Shown here piece after piece: positions 1 to 6,338 of a DNA stretch of 64,000 nucleotides. The stretch comes from a virus. Under the pieces are notes generated by a model. The model was not told where the DNA came from. It saw only the letters and a program-made list of their open reading frames with translations, and did not search any database. The translations under genes were made by a program, and so were the position numbers. Numbering within the stretch: the first letter of the stretch is position 1; each line of letters begins with the position of its first letter. Location: the IMG/VR virus record IMGVR_UViG_3300042691_044682, positions 28,322-92,321 of that record; one strand, written 5' to 3'.

Positions 1-16
1 GGGCCCGGTAGATGGA

Positions 17-256
17 GTGATTTCCTGTCTCGACCGGCGCGCGGCCGAAAGCCTCGCGGCGGGCGGACAGGCCTGGATCGCCCACAAGGACACGATCCTG
101 CTCCCCATCACCGCCGCCCAGTACGACCGCATCCGTGTCGTAGCCGCGCGTGACAAGTCCGATCTCCTGTATTTGGACGAAGACGCGCCGAGCGACCTCA
201 AAGACGAAATCTACGACCTGGTGGCCAACCACGAAGCCCGCGAGCTGATTGGCTGA
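17..256 (+). CDS. small acidic hypothetical protein, possibly 5' partial
   Basis: This 79-residue protein from a GTG codon is the first complete frame in the window. I do not recognise a family. It has a mixed alpha/beta look and an acidic C-terminal half (LDEDAPSDLKDEIYDL). The frame stays open to base 1, so the true start may lie before the window. It belongs to the rightward accessory gene series and is followed directly by the first two-hairpin intergenic element. Confidence 0.55.
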   Translation: MISCLDRRAAESLAAGGQAWIAHKDTILLPITAAQYDRIRVVAARDKSDLLYLDEDAPSDLKDEIYDLVANHEARELIG

Positions 257-263
257 CCCCTGA

Positions 264-359
264 CCAAGCGCCCCCGGCTTCGGCCGGGGGCAGTCCCCAC
301 CCGCCGGATCGCCCGGCGGGTCCGTCGAGCCCGCCGGATCGCGGGCGAAGGGACACCCG
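264..359 (+). promoter_or_regulatory. two-hairpin intergenic element, copy 1
   Basis: The first hairpin pairs 270-278 with 283-291 around a TTCG loop, and a second pairs 300-307 with 313-320. The gene-proximal stem pairs 329-334 (GCCCGC) with 341-346 (GCGGGC). The motif CCGTCGAG comes just before this stem and GAAGGGACACC just after it, and the next gene starts at 360. See copies 2-12 for the same plan. Confidence 0.7.
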
Positions 360-521
360 ATGAACACCACCATCACCGTCCTGCAGGCCCTCGGCACCGC
401 CGGCGGCCTGCTCTTCCTGCTGAAGGTCGGCCTGGTCCTCGGAGAAGACATCTCCGAGTGGCTGCACCGCCGCCGCGCCGCCAGCCGCGCCATCATCACC
501 TACGATTCCCGGAGGCGCTGA
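360..521 (+). CDS. small single-pass membrane protein
   Basis: This 53-residue protein starts at an ATG 3-4 nt after GGGACACC, the Shine-Dalgarno end of the intergenic element. Residues about 7-27 form one hydrophobic segment (LQALGTAGGLLFLLKVGLVL), followed by a basic C-terminal tail rich in Arg and Ala. I recognise no family. The stop overlaps the next start as TGATG, so the pair is probably translationally coupled. A role at the inner membrane is inferred from topology only. Confidence 0.55.
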   Translation: MNTTITVLQALGTAGGLLFLLKVGLVLGEDISEWLHRRRAASRAIITYDSRRR

Positions 522-775
522 TGGTCCTGGGCTGGCTCGCCAGCGTCGCGGGCGCCTGCGCCCGCATGACGCTCACCCGGCCGGATCAGTGGTACCACCC
601 GAGCAACGAGCCGCCCGACACCTCGCGCGGCGTCTGGCTCCAGGGCCCCAGAGGGCTGTCCGCCTTCTGCCTGCCCGAGGACGCCTGCGCCTCGATCGTG
701 TCGGTGGTCTCGCCCACCGGGTCCATGATCCACCAGGAACGGCACATCGCCGACCTGGCCAACCAGCAGACCTGA
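521..775 (+). CDS. hypothetical protein, 84 aa
   Basis: The ATG at 521 shares bases with the stop of the preceding small membrane protein, which supports this start. The N-terminus (MVLGWLASVAGACARMTL) could be a weak signal or membrane segment. The rest contains two cysteines (AFCLPEDACA) and no motif I recognise. The next two-hairpin element begins ten bases after the stop. Confidence 0.5.
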   Translation: MVLGWLASVAGACARMTLTRPDQWYHPSNEPPDTSRGVWLQGPRGLSAFCLPEDACASIVSVVSPTGSMIHQERHIADLANQQT

Positions 776-784
776 CCGATGAGC

Positions 785-873
785 CATGGCCCGCCCAGCG
801 GGCCATGCGCTAACGGAACGCCGCACCCCGCCGGCACCGTCCTTCGAGACGCGGGGTCATGGAGACATCCCCC
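785..873 (+). promoter_or_regulatory. two-hairpin intergenic element, copy 2
   Basis: Hairpin A pairs 785-794 with 798-807 (10 bp, CCA loop). Hairpin B pairs 826-831 (CCCCGC) with 851-856 (GCGGGG), with an inner GG/CC pair (833-834 with 841-842) and a 3' bulge TTCGAGAC. GGAGAC at 861-866 is the Shine-Dalgarno sequence for the ATG at 874. Confidence 0.7.
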
Positions 874-1650
874 ATGCCCAACCACGTCACCAGCAAGATC
901 ACCGTCTCCGGCCCCGCCGAGGACGTCGCCGCCTTCAAGGCGCTGATGATCCGCGAGGAGCCGACGCTCTACGGCCAGTTCCACGCTGATCCCGCGCTGC
1001 GGGGCCAGCCGACGGGCGAAACCGAGACGATCTTTGACTTCGGCCGCATCATCCCCCGCCCCGAGATTCTCGAGCGGACGGAGGAGAGCGGCGATTCCGC
1101 CCTCGGGCTCTTTGCCCTCGGCGTGGAGAATTCGGAGACCACTTTCGGCTTCCCCGCCCCGAATCCGCTCACCTATCCGTGGGTGAAGGATCTCGGCATC
1201 GAGACGCGCGAGCAGATGCTCGCATGGCTCGAGAAGGAGCGGCCCGAGGCCATCGCGGCGGCCAAGACCGCCATCGAGGCCAAGAAGCTGACGGGGCACA
1301 CAAGCTGGTACCCCTGGTCCATCGCCAACTGGGGCACGAAGTGGAACGCCTACTCGTTCCAGCTTCACGAGGAAGCGCCGGGACGGCTCGTGTACACGCA
1401 CGACACCGCCTGGTCCTTCCCCGAGCCCGTCTACGACGCGCTCTCCGAGCGCTTCCCCACCCTCCGGATCTGCATCGCGTGCTTCGACGAATGCAGCTGC
1501 TTTGCCGGCCGCGGGGCTTACAACGCCGGGCCCGACGACCAGCCCTTCGAAATCGTCGACGCGACGGACAGCATCTACGAGGAGGTCTATGGCCACCCGC
1601 CCGAGCGCTTCGACGACGAAGAGCCCGAGGCGGGGCCGGCCACCGCCTGA
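874..1650 (+). CDS. Api92/DUF1281-like protein (YubB-type ferredoxin-like fold)
   Basis: The 258-residue protein begins MPNHVTSKITVSG, the usual opening of Api92-like plasmid and phage proteins. It carries the central signature NWGTKWNAY near residue 145 and a conserved Trp/Phe-rich stretch after it (HDTAWSFPEPVYDAL). Members of this family are common on conjugative plasmids and phages, but their biochemical role is not established to my knowledge. The ATG at 874 is preferred over an in-frame ATG at 859 because the 859 ATG lies inside the Shine-Dalgarno stretch. The C-terminus is acidic. It lies between two-hairpin elements, like its neighbours. Confidence 0.75.
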   Translation: MPNHVTSKITVSGPAEDVAAFKALMIREEPTLYGQFHADPALRGQPTGETETIFDFGRIIPRPEILERTEESGDSALGLFALGVENSETTFGFPAPNPLTYPWVKDLGIETREQMLAWLEKERPEAIAAAKTAIEAKKLTGHTSWYPWSIANWGTKWNAYSFQLHEEAPGRLVYTHDTAWSFPEPVYDALSERFPTLRICIACFDECSCFAGRGAYNAGPDDQPFEIVDATDSIYEEVYGHPPERFDDEEPEAGPATA

Positions 1651-1748
1651 CCTGCGCCCCCGGCTTCGGCCGGGGGCGTTCGTCCCTGTCGGCCCGTCCT
1701 GGGCCGGCCCGTCGAGCCCCGCCGGATCGCGGGGCGAAGGGACACCAC
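1651..1748 (+). promoter_or_regulatory. two-hairpin intergenic element, copy 3
   Basis: Hairpin A pairs 1656-1664 with 1669-1677 around TTCG, almost identical to copy 1. Hairpin B pairs 1716-1722 (GCCCCGC) with 1729-1735 (GCGGGGC). As in copy 1 the CCCGTCGAG motif lies on the 5' side. GAAGGGACACC then leads to the ATG at 1749. Confidence 0.7.
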
Positions 1749-2087
1749 ATGCCCCGCTTCCACGTCACCATCGAGCGCAAGCGCGCCGAGTACCTGACCG
1801 TGCGCGTCACGGCCGAGAACGAGGAGGAGGCCCGCAACCTCGCGCTCAAGCGCGACGGCGAGGGCCGCTACGACCTCCGCGACTGGGACGCCGGCGACGT
1901 GATCGAGGATTCGTCCGTGGTCACGCACGTCGAGCTCCCGAACTACGAGGAGCTCGCCGTGGAACTCGGCTTCGTCCTCGTCCAGAGCGCTGACAAGCAC
2001 GGCGACGAGGAGCACCTCTGGGAAAGCCCCAACGGGGTGGACCTCTATCGCACCGCCCGCGAGGCGGTGGAGAGCGCGAGCGCATGA
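1749..2087 (+). CDS. hypothetical protein, 112 aa
   Basis: This acidic protein begins MPRFHVTIERKRAEYLTVRVTAENEEEA, a beta-strand/helix opening that resembles small ferredoxin-fold proteins of mobile elements. No catalytic motif is visible. The start is fixed by the preceding two-hairpin element. The stop overlaps the next start (ATGA at 2084), so the two genes are probably co-translated. Confidence 0.6.
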   Translation: MPRFHVTIERKRAEYLTVRVTAENEEEARNLALKRDGEGRYDLRDWDAGDVIEDSSVVTHVELPNYEELAVELGFVLVQSADKHGDEEHLWESPNGVDLYRTAREAVESASA

Positions 2088-2317
2088 TCGGCTGGCACCC
2101 CTGCGAATGGATGCCCGCCATCGGGCGCTCCGCCAAGCGCCGCGCCATCGCCTGGTCCTGCCAGACCGATGCGCGGCTGCGGGTGCGCCACTGCGGCCAT
2201 CCGACCGCGCTCCGCCCCTACTACGTCGAGATCGACGGGACGTCGCAGCTCCACGAGCTCGGCACCTTCCGCCTTCTCGACGAGGCCCAGGCCGCCGCCA
2301 TGCGCGCGGTCGGCTGA
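2084..2317 (+). CDS. hypothetical protein, 77 aa
   Basis: The protein overlaps its upstream neighbour by an ATGA junction. It contains three Cys and two His residues (WHPCEW, SCQTD, RHCGHP), so a structural metal site is possible. I do not recognise a family. A GC-rich hairpin with a short T-run follows at 2324 and closes this small operon. Confidence 0.55.
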   Translation: MIGWHPCEWMPAIGRSAKRRAIAWSCQTDARLRVRHCGHPTALRPYYVEIDGTSQLHELGTFRLLDEAQAAAMRAVG

Positions 2318-2323
2318 CCGAAC

Positions 2324-2354
2324 CGCCCCGCTGGCTCCGGCCGGCGGGGCGTTT
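2324..2354 (+). terminator. Rho-independent terminator
   Basis: CGCCCCGC at 2324-2331 pairs with GCGGGGCG at 2344-2351, with a short inner CCGG/CCGG pairing possible, and is followed by TTTCTCG. It ends the 1749-2317 gene pair before the non-coding RNA region. Confidence 0.65.
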
Positions 2355-2432
2355 CTCGTGGCACCTTCATCGATTGCCCCGGCGCCTGACCCTCCGGGGT
2401 TCAGGAATTGTGCATCGGCCGAACCCGCCGCC

Positions 2433-2462
2433 TTGTTTATTCGTGATCCGTAACCATATAAG
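2433..2462 (+). promoter_or_regulatory. sigma70-type promoter of the structured RNA
   Basis: TTGTTT at 2433-2438 and TATAAG at 2457-2462 are separated by 18 bp. The stretch is markedly AT-richer than its surroundings. The predicted start is near 2469, just before the first hairpin of the candidate RNA. Confidence 0.6.
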
Positions 2463-2468
2463 CTTCAC

Positions 2469-3097
2469 GAGGGCAGCCCAGCCGGGCTGGTACCCTGCTC
2501 CCCCATTCAGCAACGTCAGTTTCGGGGGTGAGCAAAGGCCCGCCGCTTCTGCGCTGCGCCGTTTGGGCCGGCGCGCCGGCCGGGCAGTCCTCGAGGATCC
2601 ATCCTTCATTCCCGCGTCCCCTCCTCGTGAGGGGCCAGACCGCGAAGACCAGCCGCGCCGGGAGGCGCGGGGGAACGGGATCCGGCACGCTGCCCGCACG
2701 GCAGCGCTGCCGCCGAGCCTGCCGCGAGTGATGCCGCGGCGGGAGGAATCGGCCCACGCATCCGACCATTCTCCCCGCTGCTTCAGAGCCATGGGGTCTG
2801 GCCTGCTACGATATTCCCGAACGCCGCCCTTCGAGACGGCGCCCCCGAGGCAAGCTCCGCCGATCGGCGCTGACCAGCGCCACCGGGCGGAAAGCGCCGG
2901 CACGGTATGCCGGCCGGCTCGCCCGACGGGGTATTGGACCTGGAGCCCCGGCCGCAAGGCCGGCCCCCTGCTGAAGCGCATGGGGGGCAGTAGGACCAAT
3001 GGAACGCAAAGGTACCGCCGAACGACGCGCCTCCAGCGCGGCGGCCACCATGTGCAGAGAGAAACCCCCCACCGGCACGGTCCGGTGGGGGGTTTCG
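2469..3097 (+). ncRNA. candidate large structured non-coding RNA (about 630 nt)
   Basis: No credible protein gene lies here, yet the + strand is packed with helices. Examples are 2478-2482/2486-2490, 2618-2623/2629-2634, 2653-2659/2664-2670 with a GGGA tetraloop, 2689-2694/2700-2705, and 2741-2752 with 2762-2775 (bulged). Further along are 2866-2871/2876-2881, 2896-2901/2909-2914, and 2948-2953/2958-2963 with a GCAA tetraloop. A long-range helix pairs 2933-2941 with 2992-3000 (one A-A mismatch), and a three-way 3' element spans 3011-3049. Both tetraloops are GNRA only on the + strand, which fixes the orientation. A promoter stands at 2433 and a 14-bp terminator at 3062. Size, phage location and structure recall the GOLLD and ROOL classes of long phage-associated RNAs, but I cannot assign it to either; it may be a new class. 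Confidence 0.65.
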
Positions 3098-3098
3098 T
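3062..3098. terminator. strong bidirectional terminator
   Basis: A perfect 14-bp stem pairs 3062-3075 with 3082-3095 (AAACCCCCCACCGG arm), with T-rich sequence on both sides. It ends the structured RNA on the + strand. On the - strand it ends the gene that stops at 3103. Confidence 0.8.
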
Positions 3099-3102
3099 CG
3101 TT

Positions 3103-3894
3103 TCAGGGCGTCATCGCCGGCATGAGCTGCAGCTGGTCGGCGAGCAGGTCGAGCGCCTTGGGCACGCCCGCGAAGCGCGCCCGCCACTCGGCCTGGCGCC
3201 GCGGCAGGTCGGCCTGCACCCGCGCGCAGTGCGCCCGCCAGGCGCGCAGGTCGCTCTCGTGCGCCTCGGCCAGCCGCGCCAGGCGCCGCCCATACTCCTC
3301 CGCGCTCTCGTCGTGCCGCTGCGGCGGCGGCTCGCGCTCCGGCGGCGCCGGCGGCAGGCCCGGATAGGGCGCCACCTCAAGCTCGAACAGCACCAAGTCC
3401 AGCAACACGCCCAGCACCGGCCAGCTCAGCCGCCCGGCCAGGAGCGTGATGACCCGCCGTGCGCGCGTCACCCGCGGCGGCTCGAGCGCCTCATGGTTCC
3501 GGCCCGGCGCGCCGACGTCGTAGCGCCCCGACCAGCGCCGCTGCACGCCCGCCCGGGTGGCGTACTCGCGCAGGTCCGCCGCGGCCTGCAGGCGCCGGCG
3601 CAGCACGTCGCCCGTGTCGCCGAGCGCGCCACCAATCAGCAGCACCTCGATCGGACCGGGCAGCGCGGCATAGGCGGGGCCGAGGAGGGCGTAGATCTTG
3701 TCGCGGGCCAGCTGCAGGCCGCCGCGCTGGCGTTGCCGCTCCGGGGTGCCGCGATCGGCGCCCCATTTCTGCAGGATCAGGCCGGTGTCACGGTCCCGGT
3801 AGACCTCGACCTGCTCGCGCCGCCGGGTCGCCTCATGGCGAGTTCCCTTGGCCAGCCGCTTGAACCTGGACTTCCACCGCTTCGCCAACCGCAT
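3103..3894 (-). CDS. repressor-linked hypothetical protein, 263 aa
   Basis: This gene sits directly downstream of the CI-like repressor on the same strand, so it is probably expressed in the lysogen. The start is ATG 3894 with GGAGG four bases upstream; a GTG at 3918 is possible. The N-terminus is strongly basic, residues about 55-100 look globular, and a hydrophobic patch near residues 150-175 (RVITLLAGRLSWPVLGVLLDLVLFELEV) could be a membrane or buried helix. The C-terminal third is Arg/Glu/Ala-rich and likely coiled. I recognise no family. Position suggests a lysogenic-conversion or immunity role, but this is inference only. Confidence 0.6.
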   Translation of the reverse strand: MRLAKRWKSRFKRLAKGTRHEATRRREQVEVYRDRDTGLILQKWGADRGTPERQRQRGGLQLARDKIYALLGPAYAALPGPIEVLLIGGALGDTGDVLRRRLQAAADLREYATRAGVQRRWSGRYDVGAPGRNHEALEPPRVTRARRVITLLAGRLSWPVLGVLLDLVLFELEVAPYPGLPPAPPEREPPPQRHDESAEEYGRRLARLAEAHESDLRAWRAHCARVQADLPRRQAEWRARFAGVPKALDLLADQLQLMPAMTP

Positions 3895-3949
3895 CGCGCC
3901 TCCGCACAGGCGCCACACTTCTATGTGGTCCGGGCGAGGCTAGGCAAGG

Positions 3950-4681
3950 CTATACGTCGTCGGCCAGCAGCACCATGAGCGCGACCCGCCCGCGGATCTG
4001 GAAACTGTCGCCATCCACGCGCCAGACCTCGCCGCGATAGGGCCACGGCAGCTCGACCCGAACGCGCTGCATCGTGCCCGAATTGCGGAACACGAGAACC
4101 GCGCGCGCCGCCTCCCCCTCGCCCTCCACCGCCACGCTGCGGACGGTGACCTCATGGCGCCCCTCGCGGATCCGGTGCACGAGCACCAGGTCGCCATCGC
4201 GCAGCGGGCGGGTCATCGAAGCGAAGGCCTGCACGCCGATGTAGCTGCCGGCAGGGTAGATGGCGTTCGCATGGCCATCGAGCAGAACCGCCGCCTCGTC
4301 GGCCGCAAGGCCGGGCGGCAGCGCCAGGTGCTGCGGCGGGGCGATGTCGGCCTCATAGGTCGGCCGCCACATGCCGTCGGCCGCCGCAACCCGGACCGGC
4401 ACGGTCGCCGCCTTCACGCCGGTCGCCGGCGTCTCGCCGATGATCTCGGTCACCGTGGCGCCGGGGATTGCGCGCGCCAGCCGCTCGAGCGTCTCCTGGC
4501 TCAGCGTCTTCGAGTGGCCGTTCATGAAGTTGTAGATGGCATTGGCCGAGCGCAGGCCGGCCGCGCGCGCCCAGTCCGCCGCACGGAGGTCGTGCCGCTG
4601 CATGAAGGCCTCGAGGGCGCCGCGGCGGCGTCGGTACAGCCGATCGCCGCCCCGAGGCCCGTCTAATGGCTGCGTCATCAT
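3950..4681 (-). CDS. CI-like phage repressor with degenerate S24 domain
   Basis: The 243-residue protein has an N-terminal helix-turn-helix (about residues 20-75, RAADWARAAGLRSANAIYNF). The C-terminal half follows the S24/LexA peptidase layout (DGDLVLVHR, YPAGS). The usual GDSM motif reads GHAN and the lysine region reads TVRS, so the catalytic Ser and Lys appear replaced by Ala and Arg. It faces the Cro-like gene across a 41-bp space containing the palindrome CACAGAGTGCTGTG. It should be the lysogeny repressor. Loss of self-cleavage would mean induction by another route. Start: tandem ATGs at 4681/4678. Confidence 0.8.
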   Translation of the reverse strand: MMTQPLDGPRGGDRLYRRRRGALEAFMQRHDLRAADWARAAGLRSANAIYNFMNGHSKTLSQETLERLARAIPGATVTEIIGETPATGVKAATVPVRVAAADGMWRPTYEADIAPPQHLALPPGLAADEAAVLLDGHANAIYPAGSYIGVQAFASMTRPLRDGDLVLVHRIREGRHEVTVRSVAVEGEGEAARAVLVFRNSGTMQRVRVELPWPYRGEVWRVDGDSFQIRGRVALMVLLADDV

Positions 4682-4692
4682 AGGACTAGCAT

Positions 4693-4706
4693 CACAGAGT
4701 GCTGTG
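4693..4706. promoter_or_regulatory. repressor operator (CACAG-N4-CTGTG), switch region
   Basis: The perfect palindrome CACAGAGTGCTGTG lies between the divergent repressor and Cro-like genes. CATATT at 4710-4715 is a plausible -10 for the rightward promoter. That would place transcription start near 4722, making the cro message nearly leaderless. Confidence 0.7.
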
Positions 4707-4722
4707 GTTCATATTCCGCCCC

Positions 4723-4977
4723 ATGAATGGCACCCGCATCGAGGCGCTGCTCGACGAGCTCGAGAAGGCAGCTCGCAAGAAGCGCCTGACGAAGAAGCAG
4801 CTCGCCGAGATGGTCGGCCTGCATCAGAACACCCTCCGGAACTTCCGTGGCTACCGCGCTCGGGAGAAGCCCGACGACTGTCGCTGGACCCCATCGGTCG
4901 AGACCATCGCCCGACTGGAGCCCGTCCTGCTGCCACGCCGGGCACGCGACTCCGCGAAACCTCAGGTTTTCACATAA
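4723..4977 (+). CDS. Cro-like HTH regulator
   Basis: The 84-residue protein diverges from the repressor gene. Residues about 20-45 (KKRLTKKQLAEMVGLHQNTLRNF) form a clear helix-turn-helix. The ATG at 4723 is preferred over a GTG at 4699, which lies inside the operator palindrome. No strong Shine-Dalgarno sequence precedes it, consistent with a leaderless message. Its position makes it the likely Cro counterpart that starts the lytic programme. Confidence 0.75.
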   Translation: MNGTRIEALLDELEKAARKKRLTKKQLAEMVGLHQNTLRNFRGYRAREKPDDCRWTPSVETIARLEPVLLPRRARDSAKPQVFT

Positions 4978-4981
4978 CCCG

Positions 4982-5431
4982 GTGTTCGCGTCCTCTGTCA
5001 AGCGAAAGCGCCCCGCCTCACCGGAGCACAAGCTCCAGGCGTCGCTGGTGGCCTGGCATGAACAGTGCGTGGCGCGGAACAGCTGCGAGCTCATCGCCAT
5101 CCCGAATGGCGGCTTCCGCCGCAAGTCCGTGGCCGGGAAGATGAAGGCCGAGGGTCAGCGCAAGGGCGCCACCGACCTCGTCCTCGCCCTGCCGGAAGGC
5201 CGCAGCCTGTGGATCGAGGTGAAGCTCGACGACACCCCCACCACCAAGCGCACGGACCTCTCGGCCGAGCAGCGCGCGTTCCGGACGAAGATCCTATCCC
5301 TGGGGCATTCTCACCGGGTGGTGCGCTCGATCGAGCAGTACCGCGCCGTGATCGAGGAGTTCGGCGTCCCGCACCTCGAGCGCGCGCCGCTCAGGCGAGC
5401 GGGCGAGCCTCGGCGGTCAGCTCCCGAATGA
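4982..5431 (+). CDS. VRR-NUC domain nuclease
   Basis: The 149-residue protein matches the stand-alone VRR-NUC fold of the PD-(D/E)XK group: PNGGFRR, then KGATDLVLAL with the metal-binding Asp, then LWIEVK with the Glu and Lys. Phage members of this family are thought to act on branched DNA during recombination or packaging. The start is probably GTG 4982, five bases after the Cro-like stop, giving co-transcription from the same promoter. Its end overlaps the convergent gene 5391-5738 by about 40 bp. Confidence 0.8.
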   Translation: MFASSVKRKRPASPEHKLQASLVAWHEQCVARNSCELIAIPNGGFRRKSVAGKMKAEGQRKGATDLVLALPEGRSLWIEVKLDDTPTTKRTDLSAEQRAFRTKILSLGHSHRVVRSIEQYRAVIEEFGVPHLERAPLRRAGEPRRSAPE

Positions 5432-5738
5432 CGCGGCTGGCCTGGCGGAAGCTCTTCGCCGGCAGCTGACGCAGCTTCTCGACGAGCTCCCGGATCGCCT
5501 GGTCGCGCTCATGGGCCGGCGCCGCTGGCTCCGCGCCCGTCAGCCCCAGCGCCTCGTCGGCCGCCAGCCCCATCGCCTGGCACGCCCGCGCGAGCTGCTC
5601 GGCCGTGATGCGGTCCTCGTCGCGCTCGAACTTCGACCACTGCACGCCGCTCACGCCGATGACGGCGCCCGCCGCCGTCTGCGTCCACCCCAGCTCGACG
5701 CGCCGCCGGCGCAGCGCCGCCGCTATGCGCTCCCGCAT
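5391..5738 (-). CDS. XRE-family HTH regulator
   Basis: The 115-residue protein has a textbook XRE helix-turn-helix at residues about 2-60 (LGWTQTAAGAVIGVSGVQWSKFERD) and a charged C-terminal helix. It is the last gene of the leftward replication operon and is convergent with the VRR-NUC gene. A GTG at 5753 is an alternative start. A near-match to the phage operator lies just upstream at 5768. It is a third regulator next to the repressor and the Cro-like protein and may tune the early operon. Confidence 0.75.
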   Translation of the reverse strand: MRERIAAALRRRRVELGWTQTAAGAVIGVSGVQWSKFERDEDRITAEQLARACQAMGLAADEALGLTGAEPAAPAHERDQAIRELVEKLRQLPAKSFRQASRVIRELTAEARPLA

Positions 5739-5767
5739 GATCCCCCGTCCCACCGATCCGCCATCAT

Positions 5768-5781
5768 CACACGAAGCTGTG
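5768..5781. promoter_or_regulatory. operator-like palindrome upstream of XRE gene
   Basis: CACACGAAGCTGTG matches CACAG-N4-CTGTG at nine of ten defined positions. It sits in the 45-bp space between the replication partner gene and the XRE gene. The overlapping inverted repeat GAAGC-TGT-GCTTC could also be a short hairpin. Confidence 0.5.
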
Positions 5782-5783
5782 CT

Positions 5784-6338
5784 TCATGCCACTGCCTCGG
5801 CCAGCCGCGCCTCGATCTGCGCCACCCGCAGCCGCGCGGCCCCGGCCGCCGGCCCGCCGCTCGCCGCCAGCTTGCGGTAGTACTCGAGCAGCGCGCCGTC
5901 GCTGAGGTGGCCGGACGGTCGCGCCACCTTCGGCCCGGCCGCCTCCCGCTGGCGGGCCGGCGCGATGACCTCCTCCGCGTAGCGCGCCCGGAAGGCGGCC
6001 GCGATCGCGGCGCGCGCCTCCGGCGCCAGGGCATCGACGGGGTCGCGCGGCGGCGCCAGCAGGGGCGCGCCGCCGGCGTTCGCGATGGCGCGGCTGTGCG
6101 CCTGCGCGCGCCAGTCCTCGGCCACCAGGGCGCTGATTTCCTCGACCGAGGGCCAGAAGGCGAAGCGGCGGCAGGCCTCGCGCTGGAGCCGCTCGCTCAG
6201 CGCGGCCGTGGGGACGCTGAGCGCGAAGGCCAGCGCCCCGGCCCGGGCCTTGGCGTCGGCGGCGGTCGGCGGGTTCCGCACGGCGGCGGCGAGCGGGCGC
6301 AGGAAGCGCAGCCAGTCCTCGATGGCGGCGGGGGTCAT
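5784..6338 (-). CDS. probable replication accessory protein
   Basis: The 184-residue Ala/Arg-rich protein starts at an ATGA overlap with the DUF1376-like gene, so the two are translationally coupled. It resembles in size and position the helicase-loader or lambda P-like partner that follows an initiator gene in many phages. The segment RRFAFWPSVEEISALV is typical of such small phage replication partners, but no diagnostic motif is visible. The assignment rests on context. Confidence 0.5.
   Translation of the reverse strand: MTPAAIEDWLRFLRPLAAAVRNPPTAADAKARAGALAFALSVPTAALSERLQREACRRFAFWPSVEEISALVAEDWRAQAHSRAIANAGGAPLLAPPRDPVDALAPEARAAIAAAFRARYAEEVIAPARQREAAGPKVARPSGHLSDGALLEYYRKLAASGGPAAGAARLRVAQIEARLAEAVA

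Noticed and set aside
2367-2999. A 210-codon frame on the - strand over the structured RNA region
   Set aside because: The product is Arg/Gly/Pro-rich with no domain, has no Shine-Dalgarno support, and the region has the features of an RNA gene on the other strand.
2107-3978. A 623-codon frame on the + strand
   Set aside because: It runs across a terminator, the RNA gene and the antisense of a supported gene; its sequence looks like a GC-rich shadow frame.
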